Below are positions 1 through 4,261 of a stretch of DNA of 6,172 nt, piece by piece. The stretch's first letter is position 1. Each line of letters opens with the position of its first letter. Source of the stretch: Acidiferrobacterales bacterium. GTDB taxonomy: Bacteria; Pseudomonadota; Gammaproteobacteria; Acidiferrobacterales; Sulfurifustaceae. A program made the position numbers and the translations under genes. The notes below the pieces were generated by a model, which worked only from the letters and a program-made list of their open reading frames with translations, had not been told where the DNA came from and did no database searches. The stretch lies in assembly GCA_919902095.1 (NCBI GenBank), contig CAKKQL010000140.1, positions 1 through 6,172 of the forward strand. Reading direction: 5' to 3'.

Positions 1-1
1 C

Positions 2-286
2 GATGTCCTCATCACCGTTACCGTTTACCTGCTGACGGCCATTGTTTTTCGCGAGTTGTACTGGCCCGAACGCCGGCCGTGGCCGGCAGGCACGTCCATG
101 CTCGCTGTCGGGCTCGCGTTCACTGCATTCAGCGAGTGGTACAACGTTTACCGTGCCGGCAACTGGGCCTATACGGCGGCGATGCCGCTTGTCGCCGGGC
201 TCGGGCTTGCGCCGCTGCTTCAATGGCTTATCGTGCCCGTGGCGATGATCCTGATCGTGCGCCGCCTGGGGCGGAATTTACCGTGA
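2..286 (+). CDS. Integral membrane protein, C-terminal part (gene begins before the window)
   Basis: An open frame enters from the left edge and stops with TGA at 284-286, leaving about 94 residues of the C-terminus. It is strongly hydrophobic. A segment at the very start (LITVTVYLLTAIVF) is followed by a charged Trp/Pro-rich loop (ELYWPERRPWPAG). A second hydrophobic stretch leads to a polar loop with Glu-Trp-Tyr-Asn. A last hydrophobic stretch (PLLQWLIVPVAMILIV) ends in a basic tail, RRLGRNLP. This is the pattern of a polytopic inner-membrane protein. Internal TTG or ATG starts would cut off the first helix, so I treat it as a truncated gene rather than a small complete one. I do not recognise the family. 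It lies upstream of the FNR-like promoter and so is probably not part of the copper-type operon that follows. Confidence 0.75.
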   Translation, partial: DVLITVTVYLLTAIVFRELYWPERRPWPAGTSMLAVGLAFTAFSEWYNVYRAGNWAYTAAMPLVAGLGLAPLLQWLIVPVAMILIVRRLGRNLP

Positions 287-335
287 TGCCGCGCGGGCAG
301 GGGCGCTATACGCACCCGGAGCAGGTCAATCGATA

Positions 336-374
336 TTGACCTGTGTCAAAGTCCCGGAACCGCGTTGGCATAAT
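336..374 (+). promoter_or_regulatory. FNR/ANR-type box with -10 element, promoter of the rightward gene series
   Basis: Positions 336-349 read TTGACCTGTGTCAA, a perfect inverted repeat with arms TTGAC/GTCAA around four bases. It matches the CRP/FNR-family pattern TTGAY-N4-RTCAA (ANR, FNR, FixK and DNR boxes). A -10-like CATAAT lies at 369-374, 19 bases past the box. The box takes the place of a -35 element, as at class II activated promoters, although the spacing is two to three bases tighter than a classical -41.5 site. A near copy of this arrangement precedes the ATPase gene at 5659. The activator is not encoded here, so its identity (Fnr, Anr, Dnr or FixK) is inference. Confidence 0.6.
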
Positions 375-383
375 CTTTCCGCC

Positions 384-836
384 ATGCCCAGGCAACACAC
401 GCGCCGTGTCCCAACGACCCCCAGTCTGCTGCGCATGCGCAGCCGGAGCGCACGCGCGCCGTGGGGTGCACGTCTGCTCGCCGCGTGGATGGTGTTGTCG
501 CTTACCTTCGCGCTCACGCCTTGTTGCGACATCGTCGGCATGGCAAACGCCGCGCCGGCGCCGGCGGTGGCAAACCACGATCAGGTACCCGATGCGCACG
601 CCGATTCGCAAGCGCCCGACAGCGGCGATCCTTGCGCCACTTGGCTCGACCGCAGCGATGCCGTGCCACCAAAGGTCGACGATACATCATCGTCGACCGC
701 CAAGGTCGTGCTGGCGACGCCGCTTGTCTTCCTCCCGAGTGCCTCGCCAGCGGCTGCCACGGCATGGCGGCCGTTCCATCTTTCCGCTTCTCCCCCCGTC
801 GCGCTCTACCTGCGTCACGCACGCCTGATTCTTTAG
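384..836 (+). CDS. Small exported hypothetical protein at the head of the metal cluster
   Basis: About 150 residues. The N-terminus is basic with many Arg. A hydrophobic export segment follows (ARLLAAWMVLSLTFALTP), then a Cys-Cys pair and a possible cleavage after Ala-Asn-Ala. The mature part is Pro/Ala/Asp-rich with a His-Asp-Gln and His-Ala-Asp region, a third Cys (Asp-Pro-Cys-Ala-Thr-Trp-Leu-Asp) and the ending LYLRHARLIL. Small proteins of this shape, with an export signal, few Cys and a C-terminal LYLR-like tail, are familiar beside copper genes, but I cannot name the family with certainty. ATG 384 was chosen because it lies just after the -10 element. ATG 435 would give 133 residues and keep the whole signal. 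Neither start has a clear Shine-Dalgarno, so the message may be leaderless. An earlier in-frame TTG at 336 lies inside the regulatory box and is unlikely. Confidence 0.65.
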   Translation: MPRQHTRRVPTTPSLLRMRSRSARAPWGARLLAAWMVLSLTFALTPCCDIVGMANAAPAPAVANHDQVPDAHADSQAPDSGDPCATWLDRSDAVPPKVDDTSSSTAKVVLATPLVFLPSASPAAATAWRPFHLSASPPVALYLRHARLIL

Positions 837-849
837 CCGCCGTTCACCG

Positions 850-865
850 CGCCGCGGCCGCGGCG
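850..865. repeat. Perfect 16-bp GC palindrome in the 837-951 gap
   Basis: Positions 850-865 read CGCCGCGGCCGCGGCG, its own reverse complement. It lies 13 bp after the stop of the gene at 384-836 and before the Spy-like gene. There is no loop and no T-run, so it is a poor intrinsic terminator. It could weaken read-through or be chance in GC-rich DNA. The rest of this gap holds a 9-bp direct repeat, GGTTGCCGG (883-891 and 906-914), and the Shine-Dalgarno of the next gene. Confidence 0.4.
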
Positions 866-951
866 TGGATTTGCATTTCCGTGGTTGCCGGCGAATCCCA
901 CTACGGGTTGCCGGATATCCGTAAATTCCAGCAACTGATAGGAGGTAAGTC

Positions 952-1623
952 ATGAAACGCAATATCGTGATGCGTCGAATGTCGTTATTGGCGACGGCTG
1001 TGGCCGCCGCGCTGCTGCTCGCCGCGCCGGCGACCGCCCAGGGCCCCGGCATGAGTCAGGAAGAAATGCAGAAGATGATGCAGGAACGCCAGGCCGCCGG
1101 CGGCGGTATGGGCATGGGCCCCGGCATGATGATGGGCGGGGGCGGCATGGGGATGATGGGCGGCGGCATGATGGACATGATGATGGGTGGGGGAATGATG
1201 GGTGGCGGCATGGGAGGCATGGGCATGATGGGCATGGGTGGCGGCATGGGGCCGATGGGGATGCTCAACCTCACCGACGAGCAGCGTGCCAAGGTCCGCA
1301 AGATCGAGGACGAGCAGCGCAAGAAGAACCGCGACCTCTACGGAAAAATAGAGGACGAATCCGTGAAGCTGCGCGACCTGCACGACACCGACACGCCGGA
1401 CGCGAAGAAGATCGGCGCGGTGTACGACAAAATCTTCGACCTCAAGCGCCAACTTATCGTTTCGGGCATCGAGGCCAACAACAAGGCACGCGCGGTGCTC
1501 ACCAAGGAGCAGCAGGAGCAGCTCAAAGCATGGCGTCGCGGCGGCATGGGCATGGGGCCCGGCACGGGTGGCGGTCCCGGCCAGCGCGGCGGCGGGATGG
1601 GGCCGGGCATGATGGGGCGCTGA
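952..1623 (+). CDS. Spy/CpxP-like periplasmic protein with Met/Gly-rich domain
   Basis: A 223-residue exported protein. Residues 1-29 form a signal peptide (basic start, Ala/Leu core, cleavage after Ala-Thr-Ala). A short Met/Gln helix-like stretch spans about 33-48. Residues 53-104 are almost only Met and Gly, with 23 Met, and a second Met/Gly tail covers 197-222. Between them, 105-195 is a charged helical region with two Spy/CpxP 'LTxxQ' motifs, LTDEQ (107-111) and LTKEQ (183-187). Family knowledge: Spy and CpxP are ATP-independent periplasmic chaperones induced by envelope or metal stress, and Met clusters bind Cu(I). Combining both in one protein suggests a copper-buffering chaperone; this is inference. 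The start at 952 is firm, with AGGAGGT at 940-946 five bases upstream. The length exceeds typical Spy because of the Met/Gly insert. Other Met/Gly repeat proteins are possible, but the LTxxQ motifs favour Spy. Confidence 0.85.
   Translation: MKRNIVMRRMSLLATAVAAALLLAAPATAQGPGMSQEEMQKMMQERQAAGGGMGMGPGMMMGGGGMGMMGGGMMDMMMGGGMMGGGMGGMGMMGMGGGMGPMGMLNLTDEQRAKVRKIEDEQRKKNRDLYGKIEDESVKLRDLHDTDTPDAKKIGAVYDKIFDLKRQLIVSGIEANNKARAVLTKEQQEQLKAWRRGGMGMGPGTGGGPGQRGGGMGPGMMGR
1108..1263 (+). repeat. Low-complexity Met/Gly codon repeat inside the Spy-like gene
   Basis: The stretch encoding residues 53-104 is built from repeated GGC/GGG and ATG codons, with GGCGGCATG recurring many times. Such a tract can expand or contract by slipped-strand pairing in multiples of three, changing the number of Met ligands without breaking the frame. 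The repeat units are imperfect (occasional Asp and Pro codons), so it is not a young, perfectly uniform tandem repeat. Confidence 0.8.
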
Positions 1624-1626
1624 GCG

Positions 1627-1740
1627 ATGTGGCACGACGGCATGGGTAGTTGGTGGGGCATGGGCTGGATGGGCATCCTGTTCTGGATCGTGCTCATCCT
1701 CGCCATCGCGGCGCTGGTCAAATATCTCATGGGCCGATGA
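1627..1740 (+). CDS. 37-residue Trp/Met-rich single-pass membrane peptide
   Basis: A very short gene starting three bases after the TGA of the Spy-like gene and ending with TGA at 1738-1740. The product starts MWHDGMGSWWGMGWMG, continues with one membrane span (ILFWIVLILAIAALV) and ends KYLMGR. The N-terminal head is packed with Trp, Met, His and Gly and would lie at one face of the membrane. Codon use and GC match the neighbours. The tight spacing suggests translational coupling; only a weak GGGG-type Shine-Dalgarno lies in the preceding gene's end. Small proteins with a Trp/Gly/Met head and one helix are familiar beside copper-export genes, where some carry a C-terminal SHOCT domain that is absent here. 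The function is unknown. A Met/Trp/His Cu(I) site, or a partner for the ATPase or for the Spy-like protein, is inference. Confidence 0.75.
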   Translation: MWHDGMGSWWGMGWMGILFWIVLILAIAALVKYLMGR

Positions 1741-1764
1741 CGGGCTGACGGTCTTGGCGGAGAC

Positions 1765-2229
1765 ATGACAGGCGAGAAATTCCTTCGACCGGCCCTGTTT
1801 GGGCTGACTGCGGCGGCGCTGCTGCTCGTCGTTTACGTGGTTGTGGTCGCGGCTGTTTCCGGTTGGGCGTTCATGCTCGATCAGTTTGCCGCGTTCTGGT
1901 ACTTCATCGTCGCGCTGGCGGCGGGCTTCGGGGTGCAGATCGGCCTGTACGTGCGCCTGCGCGACATCGCCCGTCACCGCGACGCCTCGGGGAAGATGGT
2001 CGCGGTGTCCGGCGGCACTTCGACCGCGGCCATGGTTTCGTGCTGTGCGCACTACCTCACGAATGTCGCGCCGGTGCTCGGCGCCACCGGCTTTATTGCC
2101 GTTGTCGCGCAGTACCAGACTGAACTCTTCTGGGTGGGGCTGGCGTTCAACGTCGCGGGCGTCGTGTATGTCGGGCGCAAGCTGTGGCTCGCGTCGCGGC
2201 ACATGGCCCAGATGGCGCAGCACGCATGA
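1765..2229 (+). CDS. Conserved-type four-helix membrane protein with Cys-Cys-Ala-His motif
   Basis: A 154-residue membrane protein with predicted helices near residues 10-32, 41-64, 95-115 and 119-138. A positively charged cytoplasmic-type loop (VRLRDIARHRDASGK) lies between helices 2 and 3. The most striking segment, residues 83-105, holds Gly-Gly-Thr-Ser-Thr, then Ser-Cys-Cys-Ala-His-Tyr-Leu-Thr-Asn and Pro-Val-Leu-Gly, at the mouth of helix 3. The C93-C94-x-H96 set looks like a metal-binding or redox site in the membrane. I recall similar unnamed membrane proteins with a CCAHH-like motif in copper and heavy-metal clusters; no function is established that I can cite. The start at 1765 has GGCGGAG a few bases upstream. 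Its stop overlaps the next start by four bases (ATGA), so the two are probably coupled. A metal transporter or sensor-coupled membrane partner is possible. Confidence 0.8.
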   Translation: MTGEKFLRPALFGLTAAALLLVVYVVVVAAVSGWAFMLDQFAAFWYFIVALAAGFGVQIGLYVRLRDIARHRDASGKMVAVSGGTSTAAMVSCCAHYLTNVAPVLGATGFIAVVAQYQTELFWVGLAFNVAGVVYVGRKLWLASRHMAQMAQHA

Positions 2230-2651
2230 AATTACTACGCGGAACCGCTCAACGGATGCGTGACCTGATTGTTGCGGCAGTGTTGGCAGCGGCGATACCG
2301 ATGGCGTATGGGAGTTCCGCGCTGGCGCCCCAAGTCAGCCGCGAAGGCGCCGTCACCGTGAAGGTTACGCCGGGGAAACTTGCGCCAGCGGCTGCCACCT
2401 GGGATTTCGAGATCGTGTTCGACACGCACACGGCCGTGCTCACGGGCGATCCGGCGCAGTTCGCCGTGCTGGTGGACGCACAGGGGCGCAGGTACGCGCC
2501 GCTGCGCTGGGACGGCGACCCGCCCGGCGGCCATCACCGCAAGGGCATGTTGCGGTTCCGTGCGCCCGATGGCCGGAACGGGACGATCGAGCTTCGATTG
2601 AACGGCGTCGGCGGTGTCGCCACACGGAGCTTCCAGTGGGACGTCCGCTGA
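2226..2651 (+). CDS. Exported hypothetical protein with His-His-Arg-Lys-Gly motif
   Basis: 141 residues. ATG 2226 overlaps the preceding TGA in an ATGA junction, a classic translational-coupling start. An upstream in-frame GTG at 2184 would run inside the previous gene and is less likely. Residues 1-34 form a signal peptide. The mature part is predicted to be beta-rich: VTVKVTPGKL, TWDFEIVFDTHT, FAVLVDAQG, then PLRWDGDPPGGHHRKGMLRF (92-111) and IELRLNG. The pattern suggests an immunoglobulin-like beta sandwich. His68 in Asp-Thr-His-Thr, and His103-His104, are candidate metal ligands. I recognise the style of a family found beside metal-resistance genes but cannot name it. The coupling to the CCAH membrane protein suggests that the two act together across the inner membrane and periplasm (inference). 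Confidence 0.8.
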   Translation: MKLLRGTAQRMRDLIVAAVLAAAIPMAYGSSALAPQVSREGAVTVKVTPGKLAPAAATWDFEIVFDTHTAVLTGDPAQFAVLVDAQGRRYAPLRWDGDPPGGHHRKGMLRFRAPDGRNGTIELRLNGVGGVATRSFQWDVR

Positions 2652-2675
2652 CGTCACGTAACGAGGAGGCAGACC

Positions 2676-2858
2676 ATGACAGTCGATCCGGTATGCAAGA
2701 TGGAAATCGAGCAGAAACAGGCGGCGGCAAAGGCGGAGTATCAGGGGGTGACGTACTATTTCTGTTCCACGGCGTGTCACCGCACGTTCACTTCGCAACC
2801 CGAGAAATACGCGCGGCCCAAAGAGGCGCCGCCGGGCGGCGGGTCGCATCGCCACTGA
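2676..2858 (+). CDS. YHS-domain metal-binding protein
   Basis: A 60-residue protein made almost entirely of one YHS domain. It begins DPVCKMEI (residues 4-11) and continues [17 protein letters not shown] (22-38) and PEKY (42-45). Cys7, Cys30 and Cys34 are the conserved candidate metal ligands, and a short tail ends in Gly-Ser-His-Arg-His. YHS domains occur alone or fused to the N-terminus of some copper P-type ATPases and to heavy-metal proteins; they are thought to bind metal. No signal peptide is visible, so it should be cytoplasmic. A strong GAGGAGG-type Shine-Dalgarno precedes the ATG. It sits 24 bases after the previous gene, consistent with one operon. A cytoplasmic copper chaperone or buffer role is inferred from its neighbours. 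Confidence 0.92.
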   Translation: MTVDPVCKMEIEQKQAAAKAEYQGVTYYFCSTACHRTFTSQPEKYARPKEAPPGGGSHRH

Positions 2859-2884
2859 ATTCGCGCATTCCCAACCAAGACCAG

Positions 2885-2891
2885 AAGGAGG
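2885..2891 (+). promoter_or_regulatory. Orphan Shine-Dalgarno of the decayed DUF302 gene
   Basis: AAGGAGG is a near-perfect ribosome binding site 26 bases after the YHS stop. No start codon in the DUF302 frame lies 5-10 bases downstream; where one is expected the frame reads GTT GCG TAC. This is direct evidence that the gene behind it lost its start, by substitution or a small deletion. Confidence 0.6.
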
Positions 2892-2979
2892 CGTTGCGTA
2901 CGGTTTCAATGTTCAGGTTCGTGACAGTTTCGACAAGGTGGTGGCGCGCGTGACCGAGGCGCTCAAGACCGAGGGCTTT

Positions 2980-3054
2980 GATGCGCGCCATCCGTGGCGC
3001 GCACCCCTGCGGGGCGCGCTAAAGCGCGTCCAATTCCGCTCCCGGCGGAATTGT
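2980..3054. repeat. 75-bp in-frame insertion made of four consecutive hairpins
   Basis: Inside the DUF302 remnant. Hairpin 1 at 2983-3002 has arms GCGCGCCA/TGGCGCGC with loop TCCG. Hairpin 2 at 3004-3014 has arms CCCC/GGGG with loop TGC. Hairpin 3 at 3015-3028 has arms CGCGCT/AGCGCG. Hairpin 4 at 3031-3053 has arms CAATTCCGC/GCGGAATTG with loop TCCCG. All arms are perfect. The segment is exactly 25 codons long with no stop in the host frame. It looks like a REP- or palindromic-type mobile element, similar in concept to Rickettsia palindromic elements that insert in frame. I see no clear target-site duplication, and no second copy of this element in the window. The boundaries are set by homology expectation and could shift by a few bases. 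Confidence 0.6.
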
Positions 3055-3103
3055 GGCGTGCTCACCGACATCGACGTCAAGAAGACTATGAAGGAAAAGC
3101 TCG

Positions 3104-3147
3104 ACCCCGAGCGGCGTAGCCGCGAGGGGTGAGCCCCAGGGAAGGGG
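3104..3147. repeat. Second hairpin cluster replacing the core of the DUF302 gene
   Basis: An outer stem ACCCC (3104-3108) pairs with GGGGT (3126-3130), and an inner stem GCGGC (3111-3115) pairs with GCCGC (3119-3123) over loop GTA. The two stems are separated by GA on each side, a symmetric tandem G-A internal loop. Alternative pairings follow: GGGG 3126-3129 with CCCC 3134-3137, and that CCCC with GGGG 3144-3147. The cluster marks the deletion junction of the pseudogene and contains its premature TGA. It could be an extragenic palindromic repeat family or a deletion scar. Confidence 0.55.
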
Positions 3148-3268
3148 CGAGCACAACCCCGCGGTCGGCGAACTGGCCAAGGAGGTGCACGCCAGGCTTG
3201 AACGCGTGCGGGACAAGCTGATCGGTAACCAACTTGGGCAAGCGTAGTACGCTTACAAGGGGCAGCTT

Positions 3269-3736
3269 ATGAGGCAACCTGTTCGTTATATGTTGTTATC
3301 CGGGCTGTTGGCGACAGCGCTGGGGTTCGCACCCGGCAGTGCGCCTGCGACTGAGTCGTCTTACCGTCAGGTCGTCGACGGGGTAGCGATCTATTTCGGC
3401 ATCATGCCGGCGCAGCTCGTGCGCGGCCATCCGCCGGCGCACCCCGAGGGCCAGATGCACGGCGGCGCGCCGGTGGGCGAGAACCATATTATGGTGGCGC
3501 TGTTCGAGGAGAAGACCGGCAAGCGCCTGAGCGACATGACGGTGACCGCCACCATCACCGGCCCCGGCCGCTTCAAGGCGGAGAAAAAGCTCGAGCCGAT
3601 GGTGATCGCGGACGGTATGACCTACGGCAATTACTTCTACATGCCGGGCCCCGGTCCGTACCGCATCAAGCTGAGCATCCGCCTGCCCAGCGCGGCGCGC
3701 GCGATCCGTGCGACCTTCACTTGGGCGCGATCCTGA
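3269..3736 (+). CDS. Exported hypothetical protein with His/Met-rich loop
   Basis: 155 residues. Residues 1-28 form a signal peptide (MRQPVRYMLLSGLLATALGF, with cleavage near Ser-Ala-Pro-Ala). The mature domain starts with a conserved-looking YRQVVDGVAIYFGIMPAQLV (32-51). Then comes a loop with His54, His58, Met63-His64 and His73 (residues 53-75), and beta-strand-like segments IMVALFEEKTGKRLSD, TVTATITGPG, LEPMVIADG, YGNYFYMPGPGPYRIKLSI. The shape suggests a periplasmic immunoglobulin- or cupredoxin-like sandwich of the YtkA type, with metal ligands from His and Met. I cannot name the family. The start at 3269 has a modest AAGGGG upstream. It lies 21 bases after the pseudogene remains, so it may depend on read-through across the hairpins. 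Periplasmic copper binding is inferred from the ligands and the context. Confidence 0.8.
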   Translation: MRQPVRYMLLSGLLATALGFAPGSAPATESSYRQVVDGVAIYFGIMPAQLVRGHPPAHPEGQMHGGAPVGENHIMVALFEEKTGKRLSDMTVTATITGPGRFKAEKKLEPMVIADGMTYGNYFYMPGPGPYRIKLSIRLPSAARAIRATFTWARS

Positions 3737-3785
3737 CGGTTGTCGGCGCATGCGAACCTGAAATCAGCAGAGAAGGAATCGCCCC

Positions 3786-4208
3786 ATGGCCAAGATCGCG
3801 AAAAATGTGTCCGTCATGTGCTTTCACGACGAGCTGTGCCAGGTGTTCAATGCCCTGATGACGGCGCTGAGCCTCCTGCGGGAAGGTTCGAAGGTGACGA
3901 TCTTCTTCGGCTCGCGCGGCATCAATGCCGTGCATCGCGAGAAAGTGAAAACGCTCACGTGCCTGCCGGACGCGCCGCCGGAGGTCGGCAAGGCGGTGAT
4001 GGACAAGATGGACGAAATGGGGCTGCCGCTCATCGAAGACCTGTTCGTCATGCTGATCGCCGAGGGCGCCACGGTGCTTGCCTGTCCGCTGAACCTGTCG
4101 CTCTTCAGCATGACCCCGCGCGACTTGGTCGAGGGCGTCAAGGTCGCCGACCCGGCGAAGTACTACAAGGAAACGGTGATCATCGCGGATATGAACCTGA
4201 CCTTCTGA
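3786..4208 (+). CDS. DsrE-family (DsrE/DsrF-like) small cytoplasmic protein
   Basis: 140 residues with no signal peptide. The fold signature is an N-terminal beta strand and helix (VSVMCFHDELCQVFNALMTA), then GSKVTIFFGSRGINAV (34-49), and a late strand ATVLACPLNLSLFSM (95-109) leading into LVEGVKVADPAKYYKE. Cys100, in Leu-Ala-Cys-Pro, is at the usual position of the conserved DsrE-family cysteine. Cys12, Cys18 and Cys59 are additional. DsrE-like proteins act in sulfur trafficking through persulfides or as redox proteins; this solitary copy, far from dsr or tus genes in this window, is more likely a stand-alone 'peroxiredoxin-like' DsrE member. AAGGA precedes ATG 3786 at good spacing. Sitting beside the HMA and YHS proteins, it may help protect thiols or handle Cu(I)-thiolate (inference). 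Confidence 0.88.
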   Translation: MAKIAKNVSVMCFHDELCQVFNALMTALSLLREGSKVTIFFGSRGINAVHREKVKTLTCLPDAPPEVGKAVMDKMDEMGLPLIEDLFVMLIAEGATVLACPLNLSLFSMTPRDLVEGVKVADPAKYYKETVIIADMNLTF

Positions 4209-4210
4209 GT

Positions 4211-4231
4211 CGCCGTGTATGGCGGTACAAT
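4211..4231 (+). promoter_or_regulatory. Possible weak promoter elements before the HMA gene
   Basis: A -10-like TACAAT lies at 4226-4231, with a poor -35 (TTCTGA, 4203-4208) 17 bases upstream. A small inverted repeat, CGCC/GGCG, spans 4211-4224 around six bases. It could give the chaperone gene its own start in addition to the operon promoter. No clear MerR/CueR-type dyad is visible. Confidence 0.25.
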
Positions 4232-4261
4232 CGTCGCAGGTTCAGCGAGGAGTAACCTGCA

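Larger units (their letters stand above)
2899..3247 (+). pseudogene. Decayed DUF302-domain gene with two hairpin-rich interruptions
   Basis: Three pieces resemble a DUF302 protein of about 125-130 residues. From 2899 the frame reads YGFNVQVRDSFDKVVARVTEA and then LKTEGF, the family's usual N-terminus. At 3055 it resumes with GVLTDIDVKKTMKEKLD, normally directly after 'EGF'. Between them is a 75-bp insertion (2980-3054) that keeps the frame. The frame then hits TGA at 3130-3132. From 3155, in another frame, it reads NPAVGELAKEVHARLERV and a short tail, the expected C-terminus, ending at TAG 3245-3247. The middle (the cysteine-containing core, perhaps 55-60 residues) is missing and replaced by hairpin sequence at 3104-3147. 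No start codon follows the good Shine-Dalgarno at 2885. A shortened protein from GTG 2938 to the TGA (64 residues) is conceivable but would lack the core. An intact but diverged relative lies at 4977-5504. Confidence 0.75.

Noticed and set aside
336..383. N-terminal extension of the first exported protein from TTG 336
   Set aside because: The TTG is part of the FNR-like box and lies upstream of the -10 element, so it would not be transcribed from that promoter. The extension also adds nothing like a signal peptide.
850..880. Intrinsic terminator after the first exported gene
   Set aside because: The 16-bp palindrome has no loop and is followed by only short T pairs, not a T-run.
985..2223. 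A 412-codon open frame on the minus strand across the Spy-like, small membrane and CCAH genes
   Set aside because: It is the antisense of three well-supported genes. Its His/Ala/Pro-rich product mirrors the Met/Gly repeat and shows no family features. It is a GC-driven shadow frame.
2184..2225. GTG start at 2184 for the exported His-His protein
   Set aside because: It lies inside the preceding gene and would place a hydrophilic leader before the signal peptide. ATG 2226 in the ATGA overlap fits better.
2980..3147. A CRISPR array or insertion sequence at the hairpin clusters
   Set aside because: The hairpins differ from one another in sequence and spacing, there are no regular spacers, no transposase frame and no terminal inverted repeats bounding the whole region.
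4203..4231. CueR/MerR-type operator before the HMA gene
   Set aside because: The required dyad inside a 19-20 base spacer is absent; only a 4-bp inverted repeat is visible.
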